Shown here piece after piece: positions 1-11,400 of a stretch of 64,000 nucleotides of DNA. The stretch is from the NCBI RefSeq assembly GCF_033100135.1, contig NZ_CP136920.1, positions 3,033,001-3,097,000 of the forward strand, in the 5' to 3' direction. Made by a program: the position numbers and the translations under genes. Position 1 is the first letter of the stretch; each line of letters opens with the position of its first letter. This DNA is from Rubellicoccus peritrichatus (lineage in GTDB: Bacteria; Verrucomicrobiota; Verrucomicrobiia; Opitutales; Cerasicoccaceae). The notes beneath the pieces were generated by a model. It worked only from the letters and a program-made list of their open reading frames with translations. It was not told the DNA's origin and searched no databases.

Positions 1-3000
1 AACAAGGTTTCAGCATGGGCTGATCAAAGCGGACTTTTGCATGTTCTCAGTCAGAGCGAAACAGTCGCTCGTCCCGATGTGGATACATCCAGTGAATCAT
101 TTTCATCCGTCTATTTCGATGGGACCGATGATTTCCTCAGTGGTGATCTCGGCTTTGATCCGGCCTCAGGAGATTTTACCGTCTTCGTTGTTCATCAACG
201 AAGCGGTGGTCACGATAAGGCCGCGATATTCAGTTTTAATTTGGATTCCGGAATTACAGGAGCCCCACTGCTTCGCTGGGGACCGAATCCGAATGAGTTG
301 GGTATCAATAATGTGGGTGTCGGACCGGAAGGTGCGTATCTTGACTTAGGCTCTAATTACCAGAACCGCTTTTTCGTTACATCGGTTTCCCGTAGTGGTG
401 GTGCCGTGAATGGACAAGACGGATTGCTTCAAATTGATTCAGAGGGTTACTTAGGGACTTTCTCCAGTCAAGCGACTCAATCTTGGGCCAGTGGTCAGTC
501 ATCTATTTTCGCACTTGGCAAAAAGAATGCGACCAGTGGTCATTTTCTCGGTGGTAATATCGCCGAGGTTATTGTCTTTAATGAATCTCTTTCAGTAATA
601 TCCAGAAAGGATATTCGCCGTTATCTAGTTCAAAAGTATAACCTTAGCTCTGATTTGGATGGCGATGGCATTGACAATGCTGAGGAAGATGCAGATCTGG
701 ACGGTACTGTGGATACGGGTGAAACGGACCCTCTGAATTCCGACACCGATGGAGATGGGGTTGTTGATGGACTTGAATTGCTCTTTAATCGTGATCCGCT
801 CATCGCAGATGCGCAAAAGCGGCCTGAGCCTGACAGTGACGGAAATATTGAGTGGAAGGTAGAATTTGAAGTTGCTGAGGGATACGTTGTTGGCGACATT
901 AATGGGCAGAATGGTTGGTTGGCCGGATCGAGTGCAACGGTTACTAATCTCAGTGCCGGAAGTGGTGAGCAGTCACTTTCAATATCCGGTGAGCATGCCT
1001 TAGCTTTTATTTATGCGGGTTGGTTTGATGTTCCGGATTTGTGGATTTCTTTTCAGGCCGATCTTTTACCGACTAGTTTGCCTGAAACCATTGAGCCTGA
1101 AAACCCAACTTCGGCTGTGTTTGCCTTAAATTCTTCACGGAAACTGGTTGCATGGAACAATGAGCTTAATGAGTGGCATGTTGATACGCGAAGTATTGAT
1201 GCCCTTGAAGAAGGTTGGCATGACTATGCTGTTAATCTGAATTATGCTGATAAAACCTGGAATCTCCTCTTGGATGGAGAAGTGGTTTTCTGGGAGTTAC
1301 CCTTTCTCAATCCTGATGTTCCGCATTTTGCTCGTTTCCTGATCAGGAATCTTCCGGATACTCCTGACGAGGATGCTACATTTGTAGATACTATCATAAT
1401 CTCGAATCGTGAGCCCTTGGGCTTGGATTTCGATGGAGACGGAATGATCAATGATTTCGAGCGCCAGTACGATTTTCTGGATGAGTTCGATGGGGCGGAT
1501 GGTGAAGCAGATTATGACGGCGATGGCCTGGTCAATTACCTCGAATATTTACATGGAACATTGATTGATTCTGAAGATAGTGATTCCGATAATCTCAGTG
1601 ACTATTTCGAGGTTTATTATGGATTGAATCCGCTCGATCCATCCGATGTTTCTTTGGACTCAGATGGCGATGGAATGCCAGACTGGTGGGAGCTAGGCAA
1701 TGGACTTCAGGCTTACGTTGCAGATGGGTCAGAGGACACTGACTCAGATGGATTGATCAATGCAGAAGAATTTTCCTGGCAAACCAATCCGAATTCGATC
1801 GATACCGATGTCGATGGCTGGACGGATGGTTTTGAGGTTGCTCAAGGTTACAATCCTAACTCAGCTGAGTCGTTACCGCTCGATAGTGATGATGATGGCG
1901 CAAGTGATGATGAAGAAGTGTTGGCAGGAACCGGTAGCTCGGATGCCGGCAGCTTTGTTACCTCTCAGATTGCTCAATTTTCTTTTAATGATAGTTTGAT
2001 CGGTGAGGGGGGAGAAGCACCGACGGGTTACTCAGGTTTTGATTATGTTTCTGGATTCTCCGGAAGTGGAATTCTAATGCATGGCGCTGACAAGCTGGAG
2101 TTCCAGAGCAATGCGTCGCTTTCACGCTATCAGGGCACCATCGCATTTTGGTATAAGCCTGTCTGGGAAAGTGGTGAACTCGTCACCACTAAAATTTGGC
2201 GAAGTCTTTTCGAGATTGGTAACTGGAGGTCAAAATATACGCCTCCTTACCTGGGCATCGTGCTTCATCGTGAAACCAGGCTTTTGGGGATTCGTCAGCA
2301 TGATGGTACTGGCGGAGTGACCGGAGGAAATATCAATCTGCTTTACACGCCAATTCAGTGGGAATCTGACAAATGGTATCATCTGGCTGTTACCTACGAC
2401 GAAACCAAATTGAAGCTATATATTGATGGGCTTCTGGCTTTTGAAATATCACGCTATCCTTTCACTGGAATACCCAATCCGATGCGTTTTTCAGATGTTG
2501 GTGGTGTTTTTGATGAGTTTAGTACCTATAATTATGTGCTCGGAGAGTCTGACATTCTGACCATCTATAACACGGATAATGATGCCGATGGGCTTCCGGA
2601 TGTCTGGGAGTATAATACATTTGGAGACCTTACCACAACTGACGACCCCTCAGCGGACGCAGATAATGATGGTTTGACCAACCAAGTCGAAGCTGGCCTT
2701 CGCACCAATGGCCTGCTGGCTGATACTGATGGTGATAATCTTTCCGATTTTGACGAAGCGAATGATTACGGAACCAATCCACTTTCGGGAGATTCGGACG
2801 GAGATGGTCTTGATGATGCTCTTGAAGTTGCCCTTGGCTCGGATCCGCTTTCTACCGATACGGATGCAGATGCAATCGACGATTACATGGAGTATTTCCT
2901 GGGAACAGATCTGCTTAGTGAAAACGTTCTGACCAATATTGTTAGTATGGGGGGAGCATCCGCTCGCGAACAACTGGGCGAATGGTATACCTCAGCCGGT

Positions 3001-4389
3001 CAGATCGTGACGCGAGAAGAAAGAGGCAAACTGACCTATGATTTCTTTATTCCTGAGTCCGATGTTTATCGTGTTGAGGTCAAGGGCTGGCAGAATAACC
3101 AATCGGTGAACTCGGAGCATAGTGATTTTACCAAAATTAAGGAAATCTCACTTTCGGTTGATGACGTTTTAATCTCTGAATTTTCGATCAATCAGGCCTA
3201 TGGAAATGATGAGTATGGACGTGCCTTGACCATGTGGCTTGAGGCAGGCGAACACAGTCTTTCGCTGTTGTTTGCAGATATTATTAATGCGGACCCGTTT
3301 CTGGTTATTGAGTCTATCAATATTCAGAAAATTGACGGTCCTGATGAAGATAATGATGGGGTCAAGGACTGGGTTTCAAATCTGCTCGAAGGAACGAACT
3401 ACACTCTCCCTCATTCATTGCAGAGTCATGTATCTCCTGCATTTGTTGAAGGAAAGACACGTTTCAGAGAATTGCTACCATCTTTATCTGTCGGAACACC
3501 AGCCATGGCGCCGGATTTTTGCTGGTATAGTTACTTGCCTCTAAATTCCAGCACTGATCCAACTCCATTATCCGTTGCTTTCGAAAATAACGGATTAGTT
3601 TCCGATATCGCTGTCGAATGGATTGCGAAGAATGTCTTCGATGAAGGCGAGATCACGATTCAGGCTGGTGATACTCTCAGGCTCAAGATGGAGGATAGTT
3701 CACAATTGGAAGGAGACAGTTCTATTTTGGCCTTGGGCAACTCGTCCGTCTTGAGTTCAGGAGAAGTATTGGATGTACTATTTGATACGGCAGGGAGCTT
3801 TGATATTATTGGAACTCAGGGAGAGACGGTATCGACACTGACTGTAAAGGTCATTGATTATGAGTTTGGGTTTGCAGCCAAGGCTGCCAAAACCAGACGC
3901 CTTAGAAATAATGTGATTTCGCCACTGCCTTCGGAACTGTATGCTCAGTTTGATGAAGAGCTTGGAGGTGTTGATGATACCAATCATTATGATGTAACTC
4001 CAATTGAGGCCTGGGACTTCCCATTCATTGCCCGCATTACTGAATCGGGAGCTGTTGCTTCAAGCACAATGATCAATGCCTTTGATCTCACTTACAGTAA
4101 TGAGTCTCACCTTTCGATTCTTGAAGTTTATTCAGATGGGAGTCAGCTCGTTCAGGGAGTCATGTTTGAGAAGAATCTGCCAGCATCGATCAGGATTGAG
4201 TTGGATATCTTTGTCTCGGGTGTTGTCTTTGAGGATGGCACAACAGTCAAAGACGTTACACTAGACGACTTTGACGAACTGGGCCGTTACTTTTACCGCT
4301 TTATCCGCGGAGCCAATGTGGGAGCATCAGTATGCCACAGAACAAAGCTCTACGATGGTAGCACTTATCTGGGAGCAATCGGTGAGTGA
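1..4389 (+). CDS. LamG/TSP3-repeat giant secreted protein (5' end outside window)
   Basis: The reading frame is open from base 1, with a typical LamG-neighbourhood motif (VSAWADQSG) encoded before the first possible TTG start at 37, so the gene begins upstream of the window. Visible layout: a concanavalin/LamG-like domain (about residues 1-200), TSP3 calcium-binding repeats with DxDGDG motifs, a second beta-sandwich (about 280-465), more TSP3 repeats (470-640), a third LamG domain (about 650-850), further TSP3 repeats (860-985), a carbohydrate-binding-like beta domain (about 1000-1125) and a C-terminal region of unknown type. Such proteins are exported, calcium-stabilised adhesins or polysaccharide binders. 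The TGA stop overlaps the ATG of the next gene (TGATG), so the two are translationally coupled and head a very long operon. Catalytic residues were not recognised; an adhesive or structural role is inferred. Confidence 0.85.
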   Translation, partial: NKVSAWADQSGLLHVLSQSETVARPDVDTSSESFSSVYFDGTDDFLSGDLGFDPASGDFTVFVVHQRSGGHDKAAIFSFNLDSGITGAPLLRWGPNPNELGINNVGVGPEGAYLDLGSNYQNRFFVTSVSRSGGAVNGQDGLLQIDSEGYLGTFSSQATQSWASGQSSIFALGKKNATSGHFLGGNIAEVIVFNESLSVISRKDIRRYLVQKYNLSSDLDGDGIDNAEEDADLDGTVDTGETDPLNSDTDGDGVVDGLELLFNRDPLIADAQKRPEPDSDGNIEWKVEFEVAEGYVVGDINGQNGWLAGSSATVTNLSAGSGEQSLSISGEHALAFIYAGWFDVPDLWISFQADLLPTSLPETIEPENPTSAVFALNSSRKLVAWNNELNEWHVDTRSIDALEEGWHDYAVNLNYADKTWNLLLDGEVVFWELPFLNPDVPHFARFLIRNLPDTPDEDATFVDTIIISNREPLGLDFDGDGMINDFERQYDFLDEFDGADGEADYDGDGLVNYLEYLHGTLIDSEDSDSDNLSDYFEVYYGLNPLDPSDVSLDSDGDGMPDWWELGNGLQAYVADGSEDTDSDGLINAEEFSWQTNPNSIDTDVDGWTDGFEVAQGYNPNSAESLPLDSDDDGASDDEEVLAGTGSSDAGSFVTSQIAQFSFNDSLIGEGGEAPTGYSGFDYVSGFSGSGILMHGADKLEFQSNASLSRYQGTIAFWYKPVWESGELVTTKIWRSLFEIGNWRSKYTPPYLGIVLHRETRLLGIRQHDGTGGVTGGNINLLYTPIQWESDKWYHLAVTYDETKLKLYIDGLLAFEISRYPFTGIPNPMRFSDVGGVFDEFSTYNYVLGESDILTIYNTDNDADGLPDVWEYNTFGDLTTTDDPSADADNDGLTNQVEAGLRTNGLLADTDGDNLSDFDEANDYGTNPLSGDSDGDGLDDALEVALGSDPLSTDTDADAIDDYMEYFLGTDLLSENVLTNIVSMGGASAREQLGEWYTSAGQIVTREERGKLTYDFFIPESDVYRVEVKGWQNNQSVNSEHSDFTKIKEISLSVDDVLISEFSINQAYGNDEYGRALTMWLEAGEHSLSLLFADIINADPFLVIESINIQKIDGPDEDNDGVKDWVSNLLEGTNYTLPHSLQSHVSPAFVEGKTRFRELLPSLSVGTPAMAPDFCWYSYLPLNSSTDPTPLSVAFENNGLVSDIAVEWIAKNVFDEGEITIQAGDTLRLKMEDSSQLEGDSSILALGNSSVLSSGEVLDVLFDTAGSFDIIGTQGETVSTLTVKVIDYEFGFAAKAAKTRRLRNNVISPLPSELYAQFDEELGGVDDTNHYDVTPIEAWDFPFIARITESGAVASSTMINAFDLTYSNESHLSILEVYSDGSQLVQGVMFEKNLPASIRIELDIFVSGVVFEDGTTVKDVTLDDFDELGRYFYRFIRGANVGASVCHRTKLYDGSTYLGAIGE

Positions 4390-5432
4390 TGAAGGCAGGA
4401 AAGATGAAAGTGAAGCCGCACCAACATAAAAACACCGTCAGTAGGCTCCTTATTTTTGGAGGGCCCTTGTTGGCGTTCTTTGTGTTTGTTTTGGTAATCT
4501 TGTTTTTCCCTCAAGAAAAGAATCAGGGACCGGAATTTGACGAATCGTCTGAGCAAGCGCAGCACTATGAGAAAGTTATAAAGCCTACCGCTGGCGAAGT
4601 ACGTAGTCCTGTTTTAAAGAGCGAAGACAGAGCAGAATCCATTTCTCTTGGAAAATTTGAAGGCGACATTGTCGCCCGTCCTACCATCGCTCAGGTTCAA
4701 ACTTTTGAACAAAAGTTGGCAGCCATCAGGGCACTTGGTTATACATTATCTCCCGAAGAAATTGATGCTGTTTTTGATCTACTGAATACATCTTACCGTC
4801 CTGAGTTGGGGGTGACTGCAATGCAGTGGGATTCATTAAAGAATGAAGCTTTGAATCAGCTGACCAAGCAGGTTGAATTCCCGGAAGATATTTATGAGCA
4901 GTTAGCTGCAGTTTGGTCCAATCGACAATTAAGTGACCCATCCAGGGAATACGCTGTTCAATTCTATGTTCTTTTTCTTGAGCGAGCTATTCGGGAAAAA
5001 AGTTTTACTGAAGATGATCTACAATTTATTTCAACTACGCTGACGAATTCAAAACTTCAGGGGACTGCATTGTTGGGACTTGGGCATCTGGTTGATGATT
5101 TTCCGGGACTCCTCGAATCTGTTGAATTGAACCAGGCGGCACGAGAAGTTATATCCGGTCGGACTTCACCCAGAGTACGTTCAGCTGCTATTCAGACTCT
5201 AATCCGGATAGGAGATGCGAGTGAGCTAACGCAGATAGCCGATATAGCAGTAAATTCAAGAGACACCGTTGAACGTCTGTCGGCAATCGCCGCATTGGGA
5301 GAGCTGGGCGGAGACAATGAAATACAGACAATTATTCAGATTCAGAATTCTGATGCGCCACTATTTGCCAATGCTGCTCAGGTTGCTCGGAATAAGATTT
5401 TTTCACGTTTAGATGCCAATCAGGCTTTTTAG
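4389..5432 (+). CDS. Membrane-anchored HEAT-repeat-like protein
   Basis: This 347-residue protein has a basic N-terminus, one strong hydrophobic segment at about residues 20-42 (LLAFFVFVLVILFF) and a soluble remainder, so it is probably a single-pass inner-membrane protein facing the periplasm. Residues about 165-345 are helical with a repeated pattern resembling HEAT repeats (for example RSAAIQTLIRIGDASEL and RLSAIAALGELGG). HEAT-type folds usually mediate protein contacts. A GTG at 4386 lies directly before the ATG at 4389; the ATG is preferred because it overlaps the previous stop. It sits between two giant secreted proteins with 17 bases to the next gene, suggesting a scaffold or assembly role for them. 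That role is inference; no enzymatic motif is visible. Confidence 0.75.
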   Translation: MKAGKMKVKPHQHKNTVSRLLIFGGPLLAFFVFVLVILFFPQEKNQGPEFDESSEQAQHYEKVIKPTAGEVRSPVLKSEDRAESISLGKFEGDIVARPTIAQVQTFEQKLAAIRALGYTLSPEEIDAVFDLLNTSYRPELGVTAMQWDSLKNEALNQLTKQVEFPEDIYEQLAAVWSNRQLSDPSREYAVQFYVLFLERAIREKSFTEDDLQFISTTLTNSKLQGTALLGLGHLVDDFPGLLESVELNQAAREVISGRTSPRVRSAAIQTLIRIGDASELTQIADIAVNSRDTVERLSAIAALGELGGDNEIQTIIQIQNSDAPLFANAAQVARNKIFSRLDANQAF

Positions 5433-5449
5433 CTTAGCTGTATTAGACC

Positions 5450-8400
5450 ATGAAGATGACTGACCAGTATTTTAGGGGACTTTTGAGCGGGACGTTTTTC
5501 GTTGCTGCTTTTCTTGGTTTTTCTGGAACCTGTTTAGGCCAGTTGAATAATCCTCCACTGAATCCACCAACAGATCCGGCACCCGACACCGGTCCGGTTT
5601 ACGAGATTGTTGATTCAGATGGAGATGGAATGCCGGATGATTGGGAGATTACCCATGATATGGATCCCTTGGATGCGACAGGAGAAAACGGAGCTGATTA
5701 TGACCGTGATTCGGATAACCTGAGTAATCTTCAAGAATACAACAACACGACTGATCCAAATGATGCTGATACGGATGATGACGGTCTTCCGGATGGCTGG
5801 GAAGTGCAATACGGCCTTGATCCACTGGATAATGGGACAACGACACAGGATAATGGAGCCTATGGAGATCCGGATGTTGATGGATTGACGAATATTACTG
5901 AATATCAGACAGGAACCAATCCTGTATTAGCTGATACAGATGTCGATGGACTTCCAGATGGCTGGGAAGTGTTATACGAGTTAGACCCACTCGATAATGG
6001 CACTACTGATGTCGCGAACGGCGCAAATGGCGATCCGGACAGCGACTTTCTGGATAATTTGGGTGAGTATCAGAATGATACGTCCCCAATCGCCAGCGAT
6101 ACCGATGAAGATACGATGCCAGACGGCTGGGAAGTATCCAACGTAACTGATCCGGTGAATGATGACCGCTTTGAGGATGGCGATCATGATGGAATCCCCA
6201 ATGTATTTGAATATCACCATGGGACTGAAGCAGACAATGCGGACTCAATTCCCGTGTTTTCTGCGGTACAGTCAACAGCACCATATGTTTATCAGGTGGA
6301 TGAAACGCTTGTCAGTGAAACCGGCTACGAAAAGCAGACCATTCAAACTGCTCTTGCTGCTGCACAATCCTGGGATATTGTTTATGTTAAGCCAGGAACC
6401 TACACTGGATCAGTTACCATAGATGCGACTAAGCAAATAGTTCTCCAATCAACGGATGGAGCTTACGCAACGGTGCTGCAGGGTGATGGAACCGACAGTC
6501 CCGTTGTCAGCATACAGGGTGGTGGGTTTGTTACTGGTTTCACCATTGAAAATGGACAAGTCACAGGAAATGGTGGAGGCGTTTATATTGCTTCGGACAG
6601 TGATATCTCCGTTATAGCCAGTAGTTTGATTCGTGACAATATTGCAGAGGGTATTGGTGCGGCTATTTATGTCGAATCGGGTTATCCTTCTTTGATTAAT
6701 TTGACGATTATTGATAACATTGCCGACGGTGGAGGTGCTGCACTTGGTGTTGGAAATGACGTCGGATATATCAAGGCCAGTAATTGCATTTTTTGGAATG
6801 AAGGTTCGAGTTCCATGTTCGCAGGTGAGCTCCGTTTTCTATCTATTGAGAATTCTATAATCCCAAGCTTGCTCGCAGACGAAGATGAAAGCTCTGATCC
6901 GGAGATACTCTCCGATGATCCTCTGTTGGCTTATGGCGGACGCCTTACTACAGGCTCTGTTGCGGTAAACGCAGGATCTGATGAGCTTTATTCGCTCTAT
7001 GATCTGGATAATGAAAAGAGGGATCTAGTTGCCAATGCAGTCGATATTGGTGTCGATGAGTTTATTGATACAGACTCAGATGGGTTGCCTGATAGCTGGG
7101 AATTAGAGAATAGCCTGGATCACTTGGATGATGGATCAACAAATGTAATCAATGGTGCACTCGGGGATCCGGATTCTGACGGCCTTTCAAACTTAGGTGA
7201 ATACGTCCACGGAGGTGACCCAAGAGATCCTGATACGGATGACGATGGCTATCAGGATGGGCCAGAAGTTTTTCATACTCCATCGGCTACTGATATACGG
7301 AATCCTGACACGGATGGTGACCTGATGTGGGATGGTTGGGAAGTTACTACGACTCTGGATCCATTGACTGATGATGCATTGGAAGATCTTGATCTGGATC
7401 GCTATCCAAATGTTTTTGAGTATTTTCACGGAACTGATGCCAACGATTTTAGCAGTACCCCGACTTACTCGGCATCACAGACGGGTGACTATAACATCTA
7501 TCGCATTGATTCTACCCTAGGTTCGGAGTTGGACTTTGAGAAGAAGCACATTCAGACCGCCATTAATGCAGCAACCAGTCACGATATTGTTTACGTCTTG
7601 GCTGGTGAGTATCTTGAAGCGATTCAACTCTCTTCGGAGAAACCACTATTGCTGATCTCGCAGTCCGGTGCCAGACAGACAGTAATTAATGCCAAAGATC
7701 AAGAATTGCCGGTTGCAGCCATAAACAGTGAAAGTGTTATTGATGGGTTTACCTTAACCGGAGCACGTATTGCTGGCAGCGGTGCCGGGATCAGTATCAA
7801 TGTTTCCGATGACGAATCACCGCGGATTTTAGGCAGTGTCATTACGGCCAATATTGCAGGTAATTCAGGTGGTGGTATTCAAGTCTCATCAGGAGACCCT
7901 ATTTTCACCAGTGTAACCATCTATGATAATTACTCCGTCAATGATGGCAGTGCATTGTCCCTTGGTGCTGGAGCGACTGCTTCATTTTACAGTTCAATTC
8001 TTTGGAATGATACAGGTGTTGCTGAAATTGGAGGAGAGGCGGATGCTGTATTCATAAAGGAGTCGATTATTCGCAACGACTACGGGAGTGCGGTTCTGGA
8101 AGATGCATCGAGTGTTGACCCTGCACTAGGATTCGCAGGACATCTGATTTCCCTTTCATCAGCCTTGGATTTTGTGGCATCTCCGGCAGTTCCTGTTCGA
8201 TATTCTCGTTTTGATACAGACGGTGAGTGGCGTGATGCCAGTATGGATGCAGTGGATGCAGGTGCAGATGAGTTTGTTGATGCTGATGCTGATGGACTTC
8301 CGGATTGGATTGAATCACTTGGAATTTCAGACGGCTCGCTTGATTTCGATTCAGATACTTTGACCAATCTCGCAGAATACGAGTCGAAGAGTAGCCCTTT

Positions 8401-11400
8401 GCTTGCAGACACGGATGGAGATGGTTCAACAGATGATGCGGAGATATCTCAAGGGACTGAGTTGCTCATTGTTGATACCGATGGAGATTTGATGCCCGAT
8501 GGTTGGGAAGTGTCATACAGTTTGGATCCATTGAATGCCACAGATGGATTTCAGGATGCAGACTATGACCAGTTTCCGAATGTTTTTGAATATTATCATG
8601 GGACGGATCCGACATCTGATCTTTCAAAGCCTGTTTATTCGGCAAGTCAAAGTGGTCCAGTCTATGTCTACGAAGTTGATGTGGCTTTAGTTACTGAAGA
8701 CGATTTCAGAAAGAAAACTATTCAAGCTGCAATAGACGTAGCTTCAGCACACAGCATCATCTTAGTCAGTGCAGGCACTTACCCTGAAGCGATCGATTTA
8801 CCTGCGAATTCTCCACTATTACTTCTTAGTGCCGATGGTGCAGCGACGACGATACTTGACGCTCAAGGTCTTAATAAATCTGTCGTTACTGTTAACTCAG
8901 AAAGTGTTCTGGATGGTTTTACTCTAACCCATGGCGTTACTCAAGAATCTGGTGGTGGTTTGAACGTTTCTGTGGTGCAGGACTCGTTGCCCATTATTTT
9001 ATCTGGAGCTGCAACTATCCGCTCTGCGAATTCCAAGAAACCGGTTTTTGCCAATTTAGTTATTCATAATAATCGTGCTGGGGCCGATGGAGGCGGTATT
9101 GCCGTCCTATCAGGTAGTCCAGAGATTATCCATAGCACGGTTTATCGAAATCATGTCGATCTAGGGATCGGTGCTGGTCTCTATCATGATACAGATGCAG
9201 GAACAGCGCATGTCGAACGCTCGATCTTATGGAATCCTGCGTCTGCCGATGAAGTTGGTGGCTTCAGTGAGAATGTGTCGATTAGCACTTCAGTGATCCG
9301 GGCTGCAACTGGAAATACTGTGTTGACACAGGTTAGCCATCTAGATCCGAAAATGGCGCTCGCTGGGCACCTTGAATCAACATCCCCGGCAATCAATACT
9401 GATTCATCGCTTCACTACACTCAGGTCGATTCTGACGGAGAATTACGCGACACTGCAGTTGATATGGTGGACCGTGGTGTAGATGAATTTCGCGATGCGG
9501 ATATGGATGGACTGCCAGACTGGTTGGAAACTGCTGGCGTAACAGATCCGACTTCGGATGATGATTCGGATACCATCAACAATCTGGATGAATACAATGC
9601 AGGAACTGATCCTTCTTTAAGCGATTCGGATGGAGATGGTTTGCCAGACGATTGGGAGAATACGCATAGCTTGGATCCACTTGATTCTGGTATTGTTTTC
9701 GCTCTAAACGGTCCTCTTGGTGACCCGGATTCAGATGGTATTGGGAATTTAATTGAGTATACCATAGGAACGCTGCCTCGTGTTGCTGATACGGATGGAG
9801 ACCAGCTTCCAGATGGTTGGGAATACTTCAATAATCTTGATCCGCTTGATGATGGAACCACCAATGTCATCAATGGAGCAGCGGGAGATCCAGATTCCGA
9901 TGCATTGGCTAACCTTGGAGAATATATACATGGGGGCGACCCGTGGGATCCGGATTCAGACGATGATGATTATCTGGATGGTGCCGAAGTAAATCATAGC
10001 CCTTCATCTACGGATCTGCTAGATGCAGATACGGACGACGACTTGATGACCGACGGCTGGGAAGTTACCTCGACATTGGACCCCCTAACAGATGATGCCT
10101 ATGAGGATCTCGACCTGGATCGCTACCCGAATGTCTTTGAGTTCTTTCACGAAACAGATGCCAACGACAATCAAGCGGTTCCAACATTTTCATTAACGCA
10201 GACTGGGAGTTACCACCACTATCGTGTGGATGAGGACTTGGTTACAGAAGGCACTTATGAGAAGCAATTAATACAGACGGCTATTGGTGCAGCGGCTGCC
10301 CACGATATCATCGAAGTGCTGGCTGGTGAGTATACCGAGGCACTTGAAATTCCAGCTGACAAACCCTTATTACTACTTTCCCAATCTGGAGCAAGGCAAA
10401 CTATCATCAATGCAGCTCTCTTGGAAAAGTCCGTTATCACCATGAATAGCGAAAGTGTGCTTGATAGCTTCACTATTCGAGGGGGCCGCATCTTGGGAAG
10501 TGGAGCAGGTCTCTTCATTAATTCAGAATCGAATACCAGTCCACGAATTCTTGGCAGTGTGATTACAGGGAACTTCGCTGGAGCTATTGGGGGTGGTGTT
10601 CATGTTGAGTCGGGACAACCTTTATTCACAAATGTGACGGTATATGCCAATTACGCAAATGAAGGAGGTGCGGCCGTTTCAGTTTCTGATACTGCTGGAG
10701 CTTCTTTTTATACTAGTATTCTTTGGAATGACGCCGGGGTTCCGGAGACGGGTGGAGAGACCTTGGGAATATTTATAAAGGAATCTATAGTTCGGGACGC
10801 AATAGAAAGCGCAGTCCTAGAAGATTCTAATAATATTGATAATCCAGAATTGGGTTATACTCAACACTTGATTTCAACATCAATAGCACTTGATTTCATT
10901 TCTCTCCCATCGACTCCAGTTCGCTTCTCTCTTTTCGATATGGATGGCGAATTGCGCGACATCACTACTGATGCTGTCGATGCTGGGGCTGATGAATTTA
11001 TTGATACTGATGGAGACGGTTTACCCGATTGGATCGAAACTCTCGGTGTTCAAGATACTAATTCATACTATGATAGTGATACCTTAACCAATTTGGAGGA
11101 ATACGAGGGAGGAACGAGCCCTTTTGTTGAAGATACTGATGGTGATATGCTTTGGGATGGTTGGGAAGTCGCTAACGGCTTGGATCCCAATGATGACGGG
11201 TCAATTTTTGCTTACCATGGTGCTGCTGGCGATCCAGATGCCGACGAACTAACGAATTTGGAAGAGCAAACCGAAGGCACTAAGCCTTTAGATGCGGATA
11301 CAGATTTTGATGGCCTTCTCGATGGTTGGGAAGTGACTTACAGCTTGGATCCATTGGATGATCAGGGCGATAATGGTGCGGTGGGTGATCTTGAAGACGG

